This document shows, one piece after another, positions 34,163 to 42,949 of a stretch of 64,000 nt of DNA. Under the pieces are notes generated by a model, which worked only from the letters and a program-made list of their open reading frames with translations, had not been told where the DNA came from and did no database searches. Both the position numbers and the translations under genes were made by a program. Position 1 is the stretch's first letter, and the number at the start of each line of letters is the position of its first letter. This DNA comes from Conexibacter sp. SYSU D00693 (GTDB lineage Bacteria > Actinomycetota > Thermoleophilia > Solirubrobacterales > Solirubrobacteraceae): the NCBI RefSeq assembly GCF_017084525.1, contig NZ_CP070950.1:1736001-1800000 (forward strand), read 5' to 3'.

Positions 34163-35547
34163 GGCGTCGCCCTCGGGGTCGGGGTCACGCCCGGCAGGCC
34201 GGGGACGACGTAGCGCACGAGGCAGGCGAGCTGGTTGCGGTCCTGGCAGGTGTGCAGCAGCGCGCGGACCGCGGCGGCGGCGACAGCGGCCCGCTTGGCG
34301 CCGGTGGCGCCGGGGAAGCCGAAGTTCGCGGGATCGAAGGCCTCGAAGAAGCCCAGGCCGCGCAGGACCGGGCCGTTGACGTCGTTGGTCGAGAAGATCC
34401 CGGTGAAGCGCTCACCGAGCAGGCCGATGCCGTCGCGGTTGCGGTCGATCTCCCGGACCAGCGACCCGGCGTTGCGGGTGGCGCCCCGCAGGCCCGAGGC
34501 GGTCGGGCCCACGTCCTCGACGGCGGCCCGGGCGTCGTGCAGCGGCGCGGCGCCGTCCTTGACCGTCGCGCGCACGTCGTCCAGGAGGCCGCGGGCGGCC
34601 GGGGTGGCGGCGCGTAGGGCGGCCAGCGCGCCGGGCAGGGCCCGCGCCGCGGGCTGCAGGCGCTGCAGTGCCGGCACCAGCGGGGTGGCGAGGGCCTGGA
34701 CCTCGTCGAGCGCCCCGCGCACCTCCCGGGTGGTGGCCGGCAGCGCGCGCAGCGTCGCCTCCAGGTCCTCCCCGCCGGCGGCGGTGACCGCCAGCGTGCG
34801 GCGCGCGGCACCCGTGGCGCGCTGGAGCTGCTCGCCGCGGCGGGCGGTGACCTGGGTCACCCGGTCCATCCGCCCGACGAGCCGCGTGAGCAGGGTGCGC
34901 CGCTCGCGCAGCTGGCCCGCGACCGCGGCGGCGGAGCGCGCTGCCGGGTCCAGCGCCTCGAGCGCCTGGCCGAGCTTCGTGCCCCGCGCGTCGCCGGCCG
35001 CGCCCGCGAGCTCGGAGACGAGGACCTGGACGTACGCGCGCGTGTCGGCGTCGAGGGTCGACAGGACCTCGTCGGCGGCGACGGCGCGGGCCGTGCGGTC
35101 CGGGCCGATGGTGGCTCCTTCGCGCAGGCCTGGCGCCGACGGCGGCCCGGAGGTCAGCGCGACCTCGAGGTCGTTGAGGGCCGAGCGCGGGCGCACCTCG
35201 GCCGTCGCCCCGGCGTGCAGGGCGTCGCGGGCGTCGTCGTCGAGGCGCAGACGCACGACGGTGCGCCCGTCGCGCACGTGGACGGCCTCGACCTCGCCGG
35301 CCTCGACGCCCGCCAGGGTGACCTTGGCGCGGTCGCTCTCCCCCAGGCCGCCGGCGTCCGTGAAGACGGCCTCGACGTGGAACGCGCTCTGGAACGGCAG
35401 CCGCCAACCGCTGGCCCCCAGCAGGAGCGCGACGACGGCGACGGCGGCCAGGAGCTGCGCGGCGAGGACGGCGCGGCCGAAGCGCGCGCGGCGCCCGGCG
35501 ACGGCCCCGCCGTGGTGGTGGCGCGACGTGGTGGCCCGGCGGCTCAC
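34159..35547 (-). CDS. Mce family protein 5 (MceE position)
   Basis: 462 residues, GTG start in a GTGA overlap. A His/Arg-rich cytosolic leader (TSRHHHGG) and one membrane helix (about 32-48) precede the MCE domain (about 55-135: FHVEAVFTDAGGLGESDRAKVTLAGVEAGEV, LNDLEVALTSG) and a long helical region. Near the C-terminus a Cys pair (LLHTCQDRNQLACLVRY) could form a disulfide. In mycobacteria the fifth protein is often a lipoprotein; no lipobox is present here. Confidence 0.88.
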   Translation of the reverse strand: MSRRATTSRHHHGGAVAGRRARFGRAVLAAQLLAAVAVVALLLGASGWRLPFQSAFHVEAVFTDAGGLGESDRAKVTLAGVEAGEVEAVHVRDGRTVVRLRLDDDARDALHAGATAEVRPRSALNDLEVALTSGPPSAPGLREGATIGPDRTARAVAADEVLSTLDADTRAYVQVLVSELAGAAGDARGTKLGQALEALDPAARSAAAVAGQLRERRTLLTRLVGRMDRVTQVTARRGEQLQRATGAARRTLAVTAAGGEDLEATLRALPATTREVRGALDEVQALATPLVPALQRLQPAARALPGALAALRAATPAARGLLDDVRATVKDGAAPLHDARAAVEDVGPTASGLRGATRNAGSLVREIDRNRDGIGLLGERFTGIFSTNDVNGPVLRGLGFFEAFDPANFGFPGATGAKRAAVAAAAVRALLHTCQDRNQLACLVRYVVPGLPGVTPTPRATP

Positions 35548-36851
35548 GGCGTGCAGCTCCCCGCCTTGGCCAGCTGGTCGCCGAGCCCGGGCGCGAGCTT
35601 GCGGATCGGACCGCACGGCGGCAGGGGGATGCCGATGCCCGTCAGGAAGCGGATGCCGAAGCGCATGACGTGACCCGTGCCGGCGCTCGCGCCCGGCTCG
35701 CCGGGGCGCACGAACGGCCGGGACGCCCCGCCGCCGCCGGCGAAGAGGTTCAGGAACGCGCGGAACGCCGGCACCTCGAGCACCGGCGTGTCCTTGGCCA
35801 GCGCCGGCAGCAGCGTCTCGTCGAGCGTCTCGAGCGTCGGGTCGACGTCGCGCAGCAGCCCGCGCGTCGGCGCGGCGGCGCCGCGGGCGGCGACGAGCGC
35901 GCGGTCCGCGTCGCGGACGACGGGCCGCGCCTCGCGTAGGACCGGGGCGGCCTCGCGCAGCAGCGGGCGGGCGTCGCGCAGGGCGGCCGGCAGCGCGCGG
36001 GCGGCGGGCCGCAGGTCCTCGGCCAGCGGCCGGGCCGCGGCGAGCGTGCGGTCCAGCGCGGCACCGCCGGACTGCAGCGCGCGGGCGGTCGGGGCGAGCT
36101 CGCGCAGGCTGGCGCGCAGCGGCGCGCCGGCGCCGGCGTCCAGCGCCCGGGCCGTGCGGGAGGCACCACGCAGCGCCGGGGCCAGGTCGGCCTGGGCGCC
36201 GGCCAGGGCCGCCGCGGTCCGCGAGAAGCCGTCGACCGCGCCGCGCAGCGCCGAGCGCTCGCGCTGCGACGCCGCCGGGCCGCGGACCGCGCGGGCGCTG
36301 CGGGCGACGTCGCGCAGCAGGCCGGGCGCCGTGGCCAGCGTGCGGTCCAGCGCGTCGGCCGGCTCCCGCTCGAGCGCGCCCGCCAGCCCGGCGGTCACCT
36401 CCTGCAGCGCCTCACGCGTCGGGCGGTCGGCCAGGCGCAGGACGCGGTCCATCGACACCGCGGCCGCGGTCTGCGCGCGCGGGATCTCGCGGTCGCCCAG
36501 CGCGGGCGCCGACGGCGAGCCCGGGTCCAGGTCGGCGTAGGCCGTGCCCTCGAAGGCCAGGCGCGGGCGCAGCACGACGCGCGCGTCCTCGTGCACGGTC
36601 GGCGCCTCGGCGTCCAGCTCGAGCTCCAGGACGGCGTCGTCACCGCGCCGCTCGGAGCCGGCGATGCGCCCCACGGGCGTGCCGGCGACCTGCACCTCGG
36701 CGCCCACGACGCCCACCTGCGAGACGTCGTCGACCACCGCGCGCACGGTCGTCGTGTCGGCGAACGGGTTGGGCCGCTGCCAGGCGAGCAGCACGCCGCC
36801 GAGCAGGACGAGCGCGACGAGCGCGCCGCGGAGGGAGCGACGGTCGATCAC
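35544..36851 (-). CDS. Mce family protein 4 (MceD position)
   Basis: 435 residues, GTG start in a GTGA overlap. Membrane helix about 8-24, MCE domain about 35-115 (VRAVVDDVSQVGVVGAEVQVAGTPVGRI, TAYADLDPGSPS), extended helical region, and a C-terminal tail with two Cys (LPPCGPI and AKAGSCTP) that may be disulfide-linked. The repeating Ala/Arg helix heptads match those of the other Mce subunits encoded here. Confidence 0.88.
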   Translation of the reverse strand: MIDRRSLRGALVALVLLGGVLLAWQRPNPFADTTTVRAVVDDVSQVGVVGAEVQVAGTPVGRIAGSERRGDDAVLELELDAEAPTVHEDARVVLRPRLAFEGTAYADLDPGSPSAPALGDREIPRAQTAAAVSMDRVLRLADRPTREALQEVTAGLAGALEREPADALDRTLATAPGLLRDVARSARAVRGPAASQRERSALRGAVDGFSRTAAALAGAQADLAPALRGASRTARALDAGAGAPLRASLRELAPTARALQSGGAALDRTLAAARPLAEDLRPAARALPAALRDARPLLREAAPVLREARPVVRDADRALVAARGAAAPTRGLLRDVDPTLETLDETLLPALAKDTPVLEVPAFRAFLNLFAGGGGASRPFVRPGEPGASAGTGHVMRFGIRFLTGIGIPLPPCGPIRKLAPGLGDQLAKAGSCTP

Positions 36852-38107
36852 GGGCACCGCTCCGCCTGCTTGAGGGCCCCGCCCGGCTGGGGGTACGGGT
36901 CGCGCGCCCGGGCGCAGCTGAGGACCATCGAGAAGCGCACGGCGCGGGCGCCCTTCGCCTGGCCCTCGGCGAACGCGAAGCCGCCCCACGTCGTGAAGCC
37001 CTTCGGCGCGAGGACGAGCTCCTCGCGGTAGGGCGCGAGGTGCGCGGCCAGCTCGTCGAGCGGGTTCGTCAGCGGCGCGAGGAGGTTCGCGGGGTCGTCG
37101 AGGTCGCGGGCCAGCGGCCGAGCGGCGAGCAGGACGGGACGGGCGGCGCGGCCGGTGCGGGCGAGCTCGTCGAGCGCGGGCGCGCGGTCCAGGGCGCGGC
37201 GCAGCGGCGGCAGGGCCGTGTCGAGCCGGGCGACGGCGGGGCGCAGCTCCGCGGCGGCGCTGCCGGCGTCGGCCAGCAGGGCGCGGGCCTGTGGGGCGAC
37301 GCGGTCGACCGCCGCCTGCGCGGGCGGCAGCGCGCGCAGCAGGCGCCGGACGTCGGCCGGGGCGAGCGCGTCGAGCGTGCGCCGGGCGCCGGTGACCGCG
37401 CCGTCCAGCGGCCCGTCGCCGAACGCCGCGGCCGTCGTCCCGAGGTCCTTGGTCAGGCCGGCGAGGACGCCGGGCTCCGGGCGCATCGCGGCGGCCAGCG
37501 GCCGCGCGTCGCGCGACAGCGGGCCGAGGTCGTCGATGGCGGCGCCGAGGTCGTCGCCGCGGCCCGCCAGGCCCGAGCCGAAGCCGCGCAGCGCCCGGTG
37601 GGCGGCTTTGCGGGCCGGCGGGTCGAAGGCCTCGACGACGTCGGTGAGCGCGGTGCCGGCCGTCGCCGGGGCATCGAGCTGCGCGCCGCTGGGCAGCGGG
37701 TCGCGCGCGTCGCCGGGGTCGACGTCGACGGTCACGGCTCCCGCGAGGCCGCGCAGGCGCACGTCGGCGCTCGCGTCGCGGCCCACCGGGCCGTCGTCGA
37801 GGTCGAGGGCGAGCACCGCGCCGCCGTCGCGGCCGGGCCGGACCTCGCGCACCTCGCCCGCGCGCTGGCCGGCGATGCGCACCTCGTCGCCGTCCTTGAG
37901 CGCGGGCGCGCCCGCGGGGGTGCGGACCTCGACGCGGTAGGGCGAGCTCAGCGGGCCGCCGTCGATGGCGACGGTCGACAGCACGGCGACGGCCGCCGTC
38001 ACGGCGAGGACGACGAGGCCCAGGACGACGAACCGGCGCTCGTCGCGCGGGGTGAGCTCGCCGTCGAGGACGGCGCGCGAGCGGCGGCTGGCGCGGACGC
38101 GGCTCAT
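36848..38107 (-). CDS. Mce family protein 3 (MceC position)
   Basis: 419 residues, ATG start in an ATGA overlap. A 25-residue charged leader, membrane helix about 28-48, MCE domain about 55-130 (YRVEVRTPAGAPALKDGDEVRIAGQRAGEV, VTVDVDPGDARD), helical region, and C-terminal FTTWGGFAFAEG with a Cys pair (LSCARARDPYPQPG, AERCP). It is membrane-anchored, with the bulk periplasmic. Confidence 0.88.
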   Translation of the reverse strand: MSRVRASRRSRAVLDGELTPRDERRFVVLGLVVLAVTAAVAVLSTVAIDGGPLSSPYRVEVRTPAGAPALKDGDEVRIAGQRAGEVREVRPGRDGGAVLALDLDDGPVGRDASADVRLRGLAGAVTVDVDPGDARDPLPSGAQLDAPATAGTALTDVVEAFDPPARKAAHRALRGFGSGLAGRGDDLGAAIDDLGPLSRDARPLAAAMRPEPGVLAGLTKDLGTTAAAFGDGPLDGAVTGARRTLDALAPADVRRLLRALPPAQAAVDRVAPQARALLADAGSAAAELRPAVARLDTALPPLRRALDRAPALDELARTGRAARPVLLAARPLARDLDDPANLLAPLTNPLDELAAHLAPYREELVLAPKGFTTWGGFAFAEGQAKGARAVRFSMVLSCARARDPYPQPGGALKQAERCP

Positions 38108-39546
38108 GGGCCCAGGAGGAGGTCGAGGAGGCGGTCGACCGGTGCCTTGACGGCGTCGGTGACCCGCTTGAGCGGTTCGGTCGCCCGCTTGACCGGCTCG
38201 GTGACCGGCTTGACCGGCTCGGTGACCTTCGTGACGGCGTCCTTCACCGACGGCGCCGGCTTCCTGGCGGGCGCCTGGGGCTTCGTGGCGCCGCGCCGGG
38301 TCGTGGGGAGGCCGTCGACGCCGACGAGCGCCCCCGGGACCTTCGCCAAGCACCCCGGCGAGACCGGCACGCCGAAGGCCTCGCACGAGAAGACCGCGGC
38401 GCCGCGCCAGTAGCCGCGGCGCGGGTCGGCCGCCGGGTCCAGCGGCTGGCTGCCCGGCTCGGCGCCCTGGTCGGCGAAGTTCACGAAGAAGCCCTGGCTG
38501 ATCGCGGGGCCGGCGGGCTCGAGCGCCTCGAGGAAGGCGTCGAGGTCCGGCGTGGCGGCGCGCAGGGTGCGCAGGCCGTCGCGCAGCCCGGCGGCGGCGC
38601 CCGAGCCGTCGCGCAGGACGGAGCGCAGCGCGCGCAGCGTGTCGCGCAGGTCGCCGGCCGCGGGGCGCAGGCGCTCGAGCGCCGGGTCGAGCTCGCGTGC
38701 GACGCCGGCGACGGCGCCGGCCTGGTCGCGCAGGTCCTCGGCGACGGGGCGGGCCTCCTTCGCCGTGCCGCGCAGCGTGGCGGACGTCGTGCGCAGCTGC
38801 GTCAGGGTCCCGGGCAGGCCGTCCAGCGCCGTGCGCAGGTCGGCGCGGCGGGCGTCGGTCGCCGCCAGCGTGCGGTCGAGCCCGCGCAGCGCGCCGTCGA
38901 GGTCGCCGCGGCGTGCGTCCAGGCGCCCCGCCGCCCGGTCGGCGCCCGCGACGAGCTCGCCCAGGGCGGCGTTCTGGCTGGACAGCTCCCGCAGCGTCCC
39001 GTCGGCGGCGTCGAGCGCCTGGCGCACGTCGGCGATCGTCCGCGCCAGGCTCGTGCCGCGGCCCGCCAGCGCGCGGCCACCGGCGACCAGGAGCGCCTGG
39101 AGCCCGGCCCGGCCCTGCGGGTCCAGCACCCCGAGGACCTCGTCCAGGCGCGGGGCGCTCGTGGCGCGCGCGACGCCGATGGACCCGCGCAGCGGCGCCG
39201 CCGCGCGGCCCGGGTCGAGGTCCAGGACGACGTCGCCGAGCAGGTCGACGGGCCGCACGACGACGGCGGCATCGGCCCGCAGCCCCGGCAGCCCGTCGTG
39301 CAGCGCGAGCGTCGCCTTCGCGGTCCCGTCGGGGGCCAGCGACAGGTCGCGCACGCGGCCGGCGGGCGCCCCGCCGACGCGGACGTCGGCGCCCTCGAGC
39401 AGGCCGCGGGCGTCGCGCAGGTGGACGACGACCTCCGGGCCGCCCCCGCCGCCCAGGCGGTTGGCGACCACGACGACGGCCACGACGAGCGCCGCGAGCA
39501 CGAGCAGGCCGGCGGCCCAGCCGCGCGGCGTGGCCTTCACGTTCAC
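38104..39546 (-). CDS. Mce family protein 2 (MceB position)
   Basis: 480 residues, GTG start in a GTGA overlap. Membrane helix about 10-28, MCE domain about 35-110 (EVVVHLRDARGLLEGADVRVGGAPAGRV, DVVLDLDPG), helical region, then FFVNFADQG and a conserved Cys pair (FSCEAFG, PGCLAKVPG). The last 60 residues carry repeats of the type K-x-T-E-P-x-K (VTEPVKPVTEPVKRATEPLK), an extended basic tail the other subunits lack. It may contact the cell envelope. Confidence 0.88.
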   Translation of the reverse strand: MNVKATPRGWAAGLLVLAALVVAVVVVANRLGGGGGPEVVVHLRDARGLLEGADVRVGGAPAGRVRDLSLAPDGTAKATLALHDGLPGLRADAAVVVRPVDLLGDVVLDLDPGRAAAPLRGSIGVARATSAPRLDEVLGVLDPQGRAGLQALLVAGGRALAGRGTSLARTIADVRQALDAADGTLRELSSQNAALGELVAGADRAAGRLDARRGDLDGALRGLDRTLAATDARRADLRTALDGLPGTLTQLRTTSATLRGTAKEARPVAEDLRDQAGAVAGVARELDPALERLRPAAGDLRDTLRALRSVLRDGSGAAAGLRDGLRTLRAATPDLDAFLEALEPAGPAISQGFFVNFADQGAEPGSQPLDPAADPRRGYWRGAAVFSCEAFGVPVSPGCLAKVPGALVGVDGLPTTRRGATKPQAPARKPAPSVKDAVTKVTEPVKPVTEPVKRATEPLKRVTDAVKAPVDRLLDLLLGP

Positions 39547-40799
39547 GGCGTCGCCTCCGCCTGCGGGGCCAGCGTCGTGCGCCAGCTCTCCCACGGCTCG
39601 CCCTCGAGCACGCCCGGGGTGCGGATGAACGGCGCCTCGAGCTGGCCCGCGCCGGTGTCGGATGGCCCGATCTCGTTGAGGGCGGCCGGCGGGAAGATGA
39701 GCGAGACGCGGGCGCCATGGCCGTTGGCGTCGTAGTTCGACGTGAAGTCGGCCCAGTTGGCGAAGAACGAGAACGCGTCGGGCAGGCGCACGCGCGTCTC
39801 GGCGAGGATGGGCCCGCCCGCGTCGAGCACCCGGTCGGCGCGCCGGGCGACCGGCTCGGCTTCGCGCAGCAGCGGGCGCAGGGCGCGCAGCGCGCCGGGC
39901 GCGGTGCCCGTGACGCGACGGACGTCGCGCAGCGCGGGCGCCCCCTCGTCCAGCGCGGTGCGCAGCTCGCCGGCGGTCGACGGCAGCTGGCGGGCACCGG
40001 GCTGCAGCTCGCGGGCCAGGGCGGTGAGCGTCGGGGCGTCGCGGCGCAGCCGGGCGAGGGCCTGGCGGGGTGCGCGCAGGCCGGCGGGCAGCGCCTGCAC
40101 GGCGGCGGCAACGTCCTCCTGCTGGGCGGCAGCGTCGCCCAGCACCGCGGCGAGGTCGTCGATGGCGGCGCCCGTCGCACCGGGGTCGCGCTCCAGCGCG
40201 GCGGCGACCGTGGCGGAGCTGCGCACGAGGCGGCGCAGGGCGGCGCCGTCGGCGGCCACGTCGCCCGCCGCCAGCCCCACCTGCTGCAGCGCGGTGCCGG
40301 CGCGGCGCAGGGCGATCGCGCCGTCGGCGCCCCGCTCGGCGGTCGCGCGGCGCAGCCCGTCGAGCAGCCTGCCGGCGTTGCGCCGCGTGGCGGGGTCGAG
40401 CGTCGCGAGGACGTCCTCGACCTCGACGGGCTGGTCGGTCTGCGCCCGGCCGAGCACGGCACCGTCCTCGAGCGCCGGGCCGTCGCCGCCGTGCAGGTCG
40501 ACGTAGCGGTTGCTCTCGCCGCTGAGCGACTGCAGGCGCAGGTCGGCGACGGTCCCGCGGCGCACGCGGAAGCCGCGGTCCAGCGCGAGCGTCACGCGAG
40601 GCCGTCCACGCTCCAGCCGGATCTCCTCGACCGACCCGACCGGCTTGCCGCCCGCGCGGACCTCGGCGCCGCGGACCAGCCCAGGTGCCGCGTCGAAGAC
40701 CGCGTCGACGCGCTGGACGTCGCCGTCCCCGCGCGCCACGAGCACCGCGACCACGACGGCGACGACGAGCGCCACCCCGGCTGCCAGCCGCCCGGTCAT
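39543..40799 (-). CDS. Mce family protein 1 (MceA position)
   Basis: 418 residues, ATG start overlapping the permease stop (ATGA). Membrane helix about 4-22, MCE domain about 28-110 (RVDAVFDAAPGLVRGAEVRAGGKPVGSV, NRYVDLHGG), long Ala/Arg/Leu helix, and a C-terminal aromatic patch FSFFANWADFTSNYDANGHG followed by PPAALNE. It is the first of six Mce subunits, so it most likely contacts the permease pair directly. Confidence 0.88.
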   Translation of the reverse strand: MTGRLAAGVALVVAVVVAVLVARGDGDVQRVDAVFDAAPGLVRGAEVRAGGKPVGSVEEIRLERGRPRVTLALDRGFRVRRGTVADLRLQSLSGESNRYVDLHGGDGPALEDGAVLGRAQTDQPVEVEDVLATLDPATRRNAGRLLDGLRRATAERGADGAIALRRAGTALQQVGLAAGDVAADGAALRRLVRSSATVAAALERDPGATGAAIDDLAAVLGDAAAQQEDVAAAVQALPAGLRAPRQALARLRRDAPTLTALARELQPGARQLPSTAGELRTALDEGAPALRDVRRVTGTAPGALRALRPLLREAEPVARRADRVLDAGGPILAETRVRLPDAFSFFANWADFTSNYDANGHGARVSLIFPPAALNEIGPSDTGAGQLEAPFIRTPGVLEGEPWESWRTTLAPQAEATP

Positions 40800-41608
40800 C
40801 CCAGCGGCAGGCGCGGGTTGGCGCCCCAGAAGACGAGCGTCCCCACCATCGAGATGGCGGTGACGCCGACGATGTTCACGGCCATCGACCGCGCGGTCGC
40901 GGTTCCGACCTCCACGGGTCCACCCCGCACGCCGTAGCCGTAGTACAGCGAGACGAGCAGGACGAAGGCGGCGATGACCAGCCCCTTCACGCCGCTGAAG
41001 ACGAGGTCCCACCCGTCCTGGAAGGCGAGGAACTTGTCGATCCACGTGCCGGGCGAGACGTCCCCGAAGCGCACGACCGACATGAGGTAGGCGGCGGCGT
41101 AGGAGCCGGCGATGCTCAGCGCGTAGGCGACCGGCAGGACGATCGCGCAGGCCAGCATCCGGGTCCCCGCGAGGTAGGCCAGCGAGCGCACGCCCATCGA
41201 CTCGAGCGCGTCGACCTCCTCCTGCACCCGCATCGCGCCGAGCTCGGCGACGAAGCCGCAGCCGACCTTCGCGGCCAGGATGTAGCCGAAGACGAACGGG
41301 ACGACCTCGCGCAGCGTGCACCACGCGCTGAAGCCGCCGGCGATCGGGTCGAACCCGAAGGAGCGCGCGAGCGCCGTGGACTCCAGGCCGCACGAGCCGC
41401 CGGCCAGGAAGGCCAGGCCGACGATGACCGCCACGGAGCCCGCGGCGATGAGCCCCGCCTGGCGCAGCACCTCGGCGCCGTAGGGGCGCACGTGGCGCAG
41501 CTCGCCGCCCAGCGCCCAGGCGAAGGAGACGAGCTCGCTGAGCAGCGGCAGCGGCGAGACGGCCGGCTTGCGGAGGTTGCGCTGGGCGACGGCCTTCGCG
41601 GTCCTCAT
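40796..41608 (-). CDS. MlaE/YrbE-type ABC permease 2
   Basis: 270 residues, ATG start in an ATGA overlap with permease 1. About five to six membrane helices. The MlaE coupling region contains VAELGAMRVQEEVDALESMGV, with the conserved E-x(2)-A-L-x-x-M-G-V motif that contacts the ATPase, and the end carries NIVGVTAISMVGTLVFWG. With permease 1 it forms the inner-membrane part of the Mce importer. No MlaF/MceG-type ATPase is encoded nearby, as is usual for actinobacterial mce operons served by one distant ATPase. Confidence 0.9.
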   Translation of the reverse strand: MRTAKAVAQRNLRKPAVSPLPLLSELVSFAWALGGELRHVRPYGAEVLRQAGLIAAGSVAVIVGLAFLAGGSCGLESTALARSFGFDPIAGGFSAWCTLREVVPFVFGYILAAKVGCGFVAELGAMRVQEEVDALESMGVRSLAYLAGTRMLACAIVLPVAYALSIAGSYAAAYLMSVVRFGDVSPGTWIDKFLAFQDGWDLVFSGVKGLVIAAFVLLVSLYYGYGVRGGPVEVGTATARSMAVNIVGVTAISMVGTLVFWGANPRLPLG

Positions 41609-42372
41609 CGCAGGACGTTCACCCCCGGGAACTCCGCGAGGAACCACTGCGTGTAGAGCAGGTTCACCACCGAGATCGCGACGAGGCAGCCGACGACGGC
41701 GCGGTTGACCGCGCGGCCCACGCCCTCGGCCCCGCCCGTGGCGGTCAGGCCGTAGAAGCCGCAGATCACGCCGATGAGCGCGCCGAAGATCCCGACCTTG
41801 ACGATGCTCGCCACGAGGTCGAGCGCCGTCGTGTTGCGGAAGAACGAGTCGACGAACGCGCCCGAGCCGCCGTCCAGCACGCCGACCGACGCGACGTAGC
41901 CGCCCGCGACGCCGAAGACAAGCGCGACGACGTCGAGCAGCATCATCATCAGCACCAGCGCGAGGACCCGCGGCGCCACGATCGCGGCCACCGGGTCGAC
42001 CCCGAGGGTGCGCAGCGCGTCGAGCTCGCCCCGGACCCGGCGCGCGCCGAGCTCCGCGACGATCGTCGTCCCCACGACGCCGGCGACGACCGTCCCGGTG
42101 ACGAACGTCCCGAACTCGCGGACGATCGCCACCACCATGAAGCCCCCGGCGCGGTCGACCGAGCCGAAGGTCGCCAGGAAGCCGCCGGCCTGGAGGCCCG
42201 GACCGGCGAAGCCCCAGGCCGCGACGGACAGCGCGATGGGCAGCGCGGCGACCTTCAGGATGAAGACGCAGTGCAGCAGCAGCTCCCGGCGCCACACCGC
42301 GGGCGAGCCCGAGAGGGCGCGCAGCACCGACCCGGAGAGGGACAGCATCCCGCCGAGGCGGGCGATGGGCAT
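41605..42372 (-). CDS. MlaE/YrbE-type ABC permease 1
   Basis: 255 residues from ATG 42372; a TTG fifteen bases upstream is the alternative. Membrane helices and the coupling motif VAELGARRVRGELDALRTLGVDP are clear, as are VREFGTFVTGTVVAGVVGT and the C-terminal NRAVVGCLVAISVVNLLYTQW. It is the first gene of the operon. The promoter region holds TAGTAT (42404-42399) inside the operator site. No ribosome binding site is obvious before the ATG. Confidence 0.9.
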   Translation of the reverse strand: MPIARLGGMLSLSGSVLRALSGSPAVWRRELLLHCVFILKVAALPIALSVAAWGFAGPGLQAGGFLATFGSVDRAGGFMVVAIVREFGTFVTGTVVAGVVGTTIVAELGARRVRGELDALRTLGVDPVAAIVAPRVLALVLMMMLLDVVALVFGVAGGYVASVGVLDGGSGAFVDSFFRNTTALDLVASIVKVGIFGALIGVICGFYGLTATGGAEGVGRAVNRAVVGCLVAISVVNLLYTQWFLAEFPGVNVLR

Positions 42373-42381
42373 CGCAAAACC

Positions 42382-42416
42382 GGACAAAGCCGGTAGGGAT
42401 ACTACGGTTTGTGTCC
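42382..42416. promoter_or_regulatory. Shared operator motif, copy C, at the Mce promoter
   Basis: GGACAAAGCCGG on the left and CGGTTTGTGTCC on the right flank an 11-bp centre that contains the -10-like TAGTAT (minus strand, 42404-42399). The left half shares GNACAAANCCGGT with copies A and B. A protein bound here would block the Mce promoter. Confidence 0.68.
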
Positions 42417-42455
42417 AGCGAGGGCCTCAGCGACCGCCCGAGGCGGCGCGGGAGC

Positions 42456-42914
42456 CTAGCGGCGATGCCAGGCGTCGGGCTCGCCGAGGAGCGCGCGGAC
42501 GTCGTCGGGCAGGCGCCCCGCGGCGAGATCGGCGAGGGTCAGGTGCTCCAGCACCCCGCGGACCGCTGCCCGGACCGCCACCCACGCGTCGCGCAGGTGC
42601 TCGGCGGAGCCGTCGTAGGCGACGTCCTCCGGGGCCCGGCCCGCGACCTGCCCCAGCGGCCCGTCGACCGCGCGGATCACGTCGGCGACGGTGATCTCCG
42701 TGGGCGGCTTGGCCAGCCGGTGACCGCCCACCTGCCCGCGCCGGCTCTCCACCAGGCCGCCGTTGCGCAGCGTCTGGAGGATGTTCTGGAGGAACGGCGC
42801 CGGGATGCCCTGCGCCTCCGCGATGGCCTCCGCCTTCACCGGCGTCGCATCGGGCGCGGTCGTGAGCTCGAGCATGGCCCGTACCGCGTAGTCGGTCTTG
42901 GCGGAGACGCGCAC
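42456..42914 (-). CDS. Rrf2-family regulator without cluster cysteines
   Basis: 152 residues from GTG 42914, preceded by a strong ribosome binding site (GGGGGAGGA, 7 nt spacing). The N-terminal winged helix is VRVSAKTDYAVRAMLEL, with IPAPFLQNILQTLRNGGLVESRRGQVGGHRLAKPP as recognition and wing. There is no Cys anywhere, so unlike IscR/NsrR it cannot hold an Fe-S cluster. It may respond to another ligand, like CymR. It sits just upstream of the Mce operon on the same strand and is the nearest candidate regulator, though Rrf2 sites do not usually look like the ACAAANCCGGT palindromes. Confidence 0.85.
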   Translation of the reverse strand: MRVSAKTDYAVRAMLELTTAPDATPVKAEAIAEAQGIPAPFLQNILQTLRNGGLVESRRGQVGGHRLAKPPTEITVADVIRAVDGPLGQVAGRAPEDVAYDGSAEHLRDAWVAVRAAVRGVLEHLTLADLAAGRLPDDVRALLGEPDAWHRR

Positions 42915-42949
42915 GGCGGGATCCTCCCCCAACCGGCGTCCGCCCGGTG

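Noticed and set aside
38697-40937. Long plus-strand frames antisense to the Mce operon
   Set aside because: Arg/Gly/Pro-rich shadows of the minus-strand Mce genes, which have clear domains and 4-nt overlaps.
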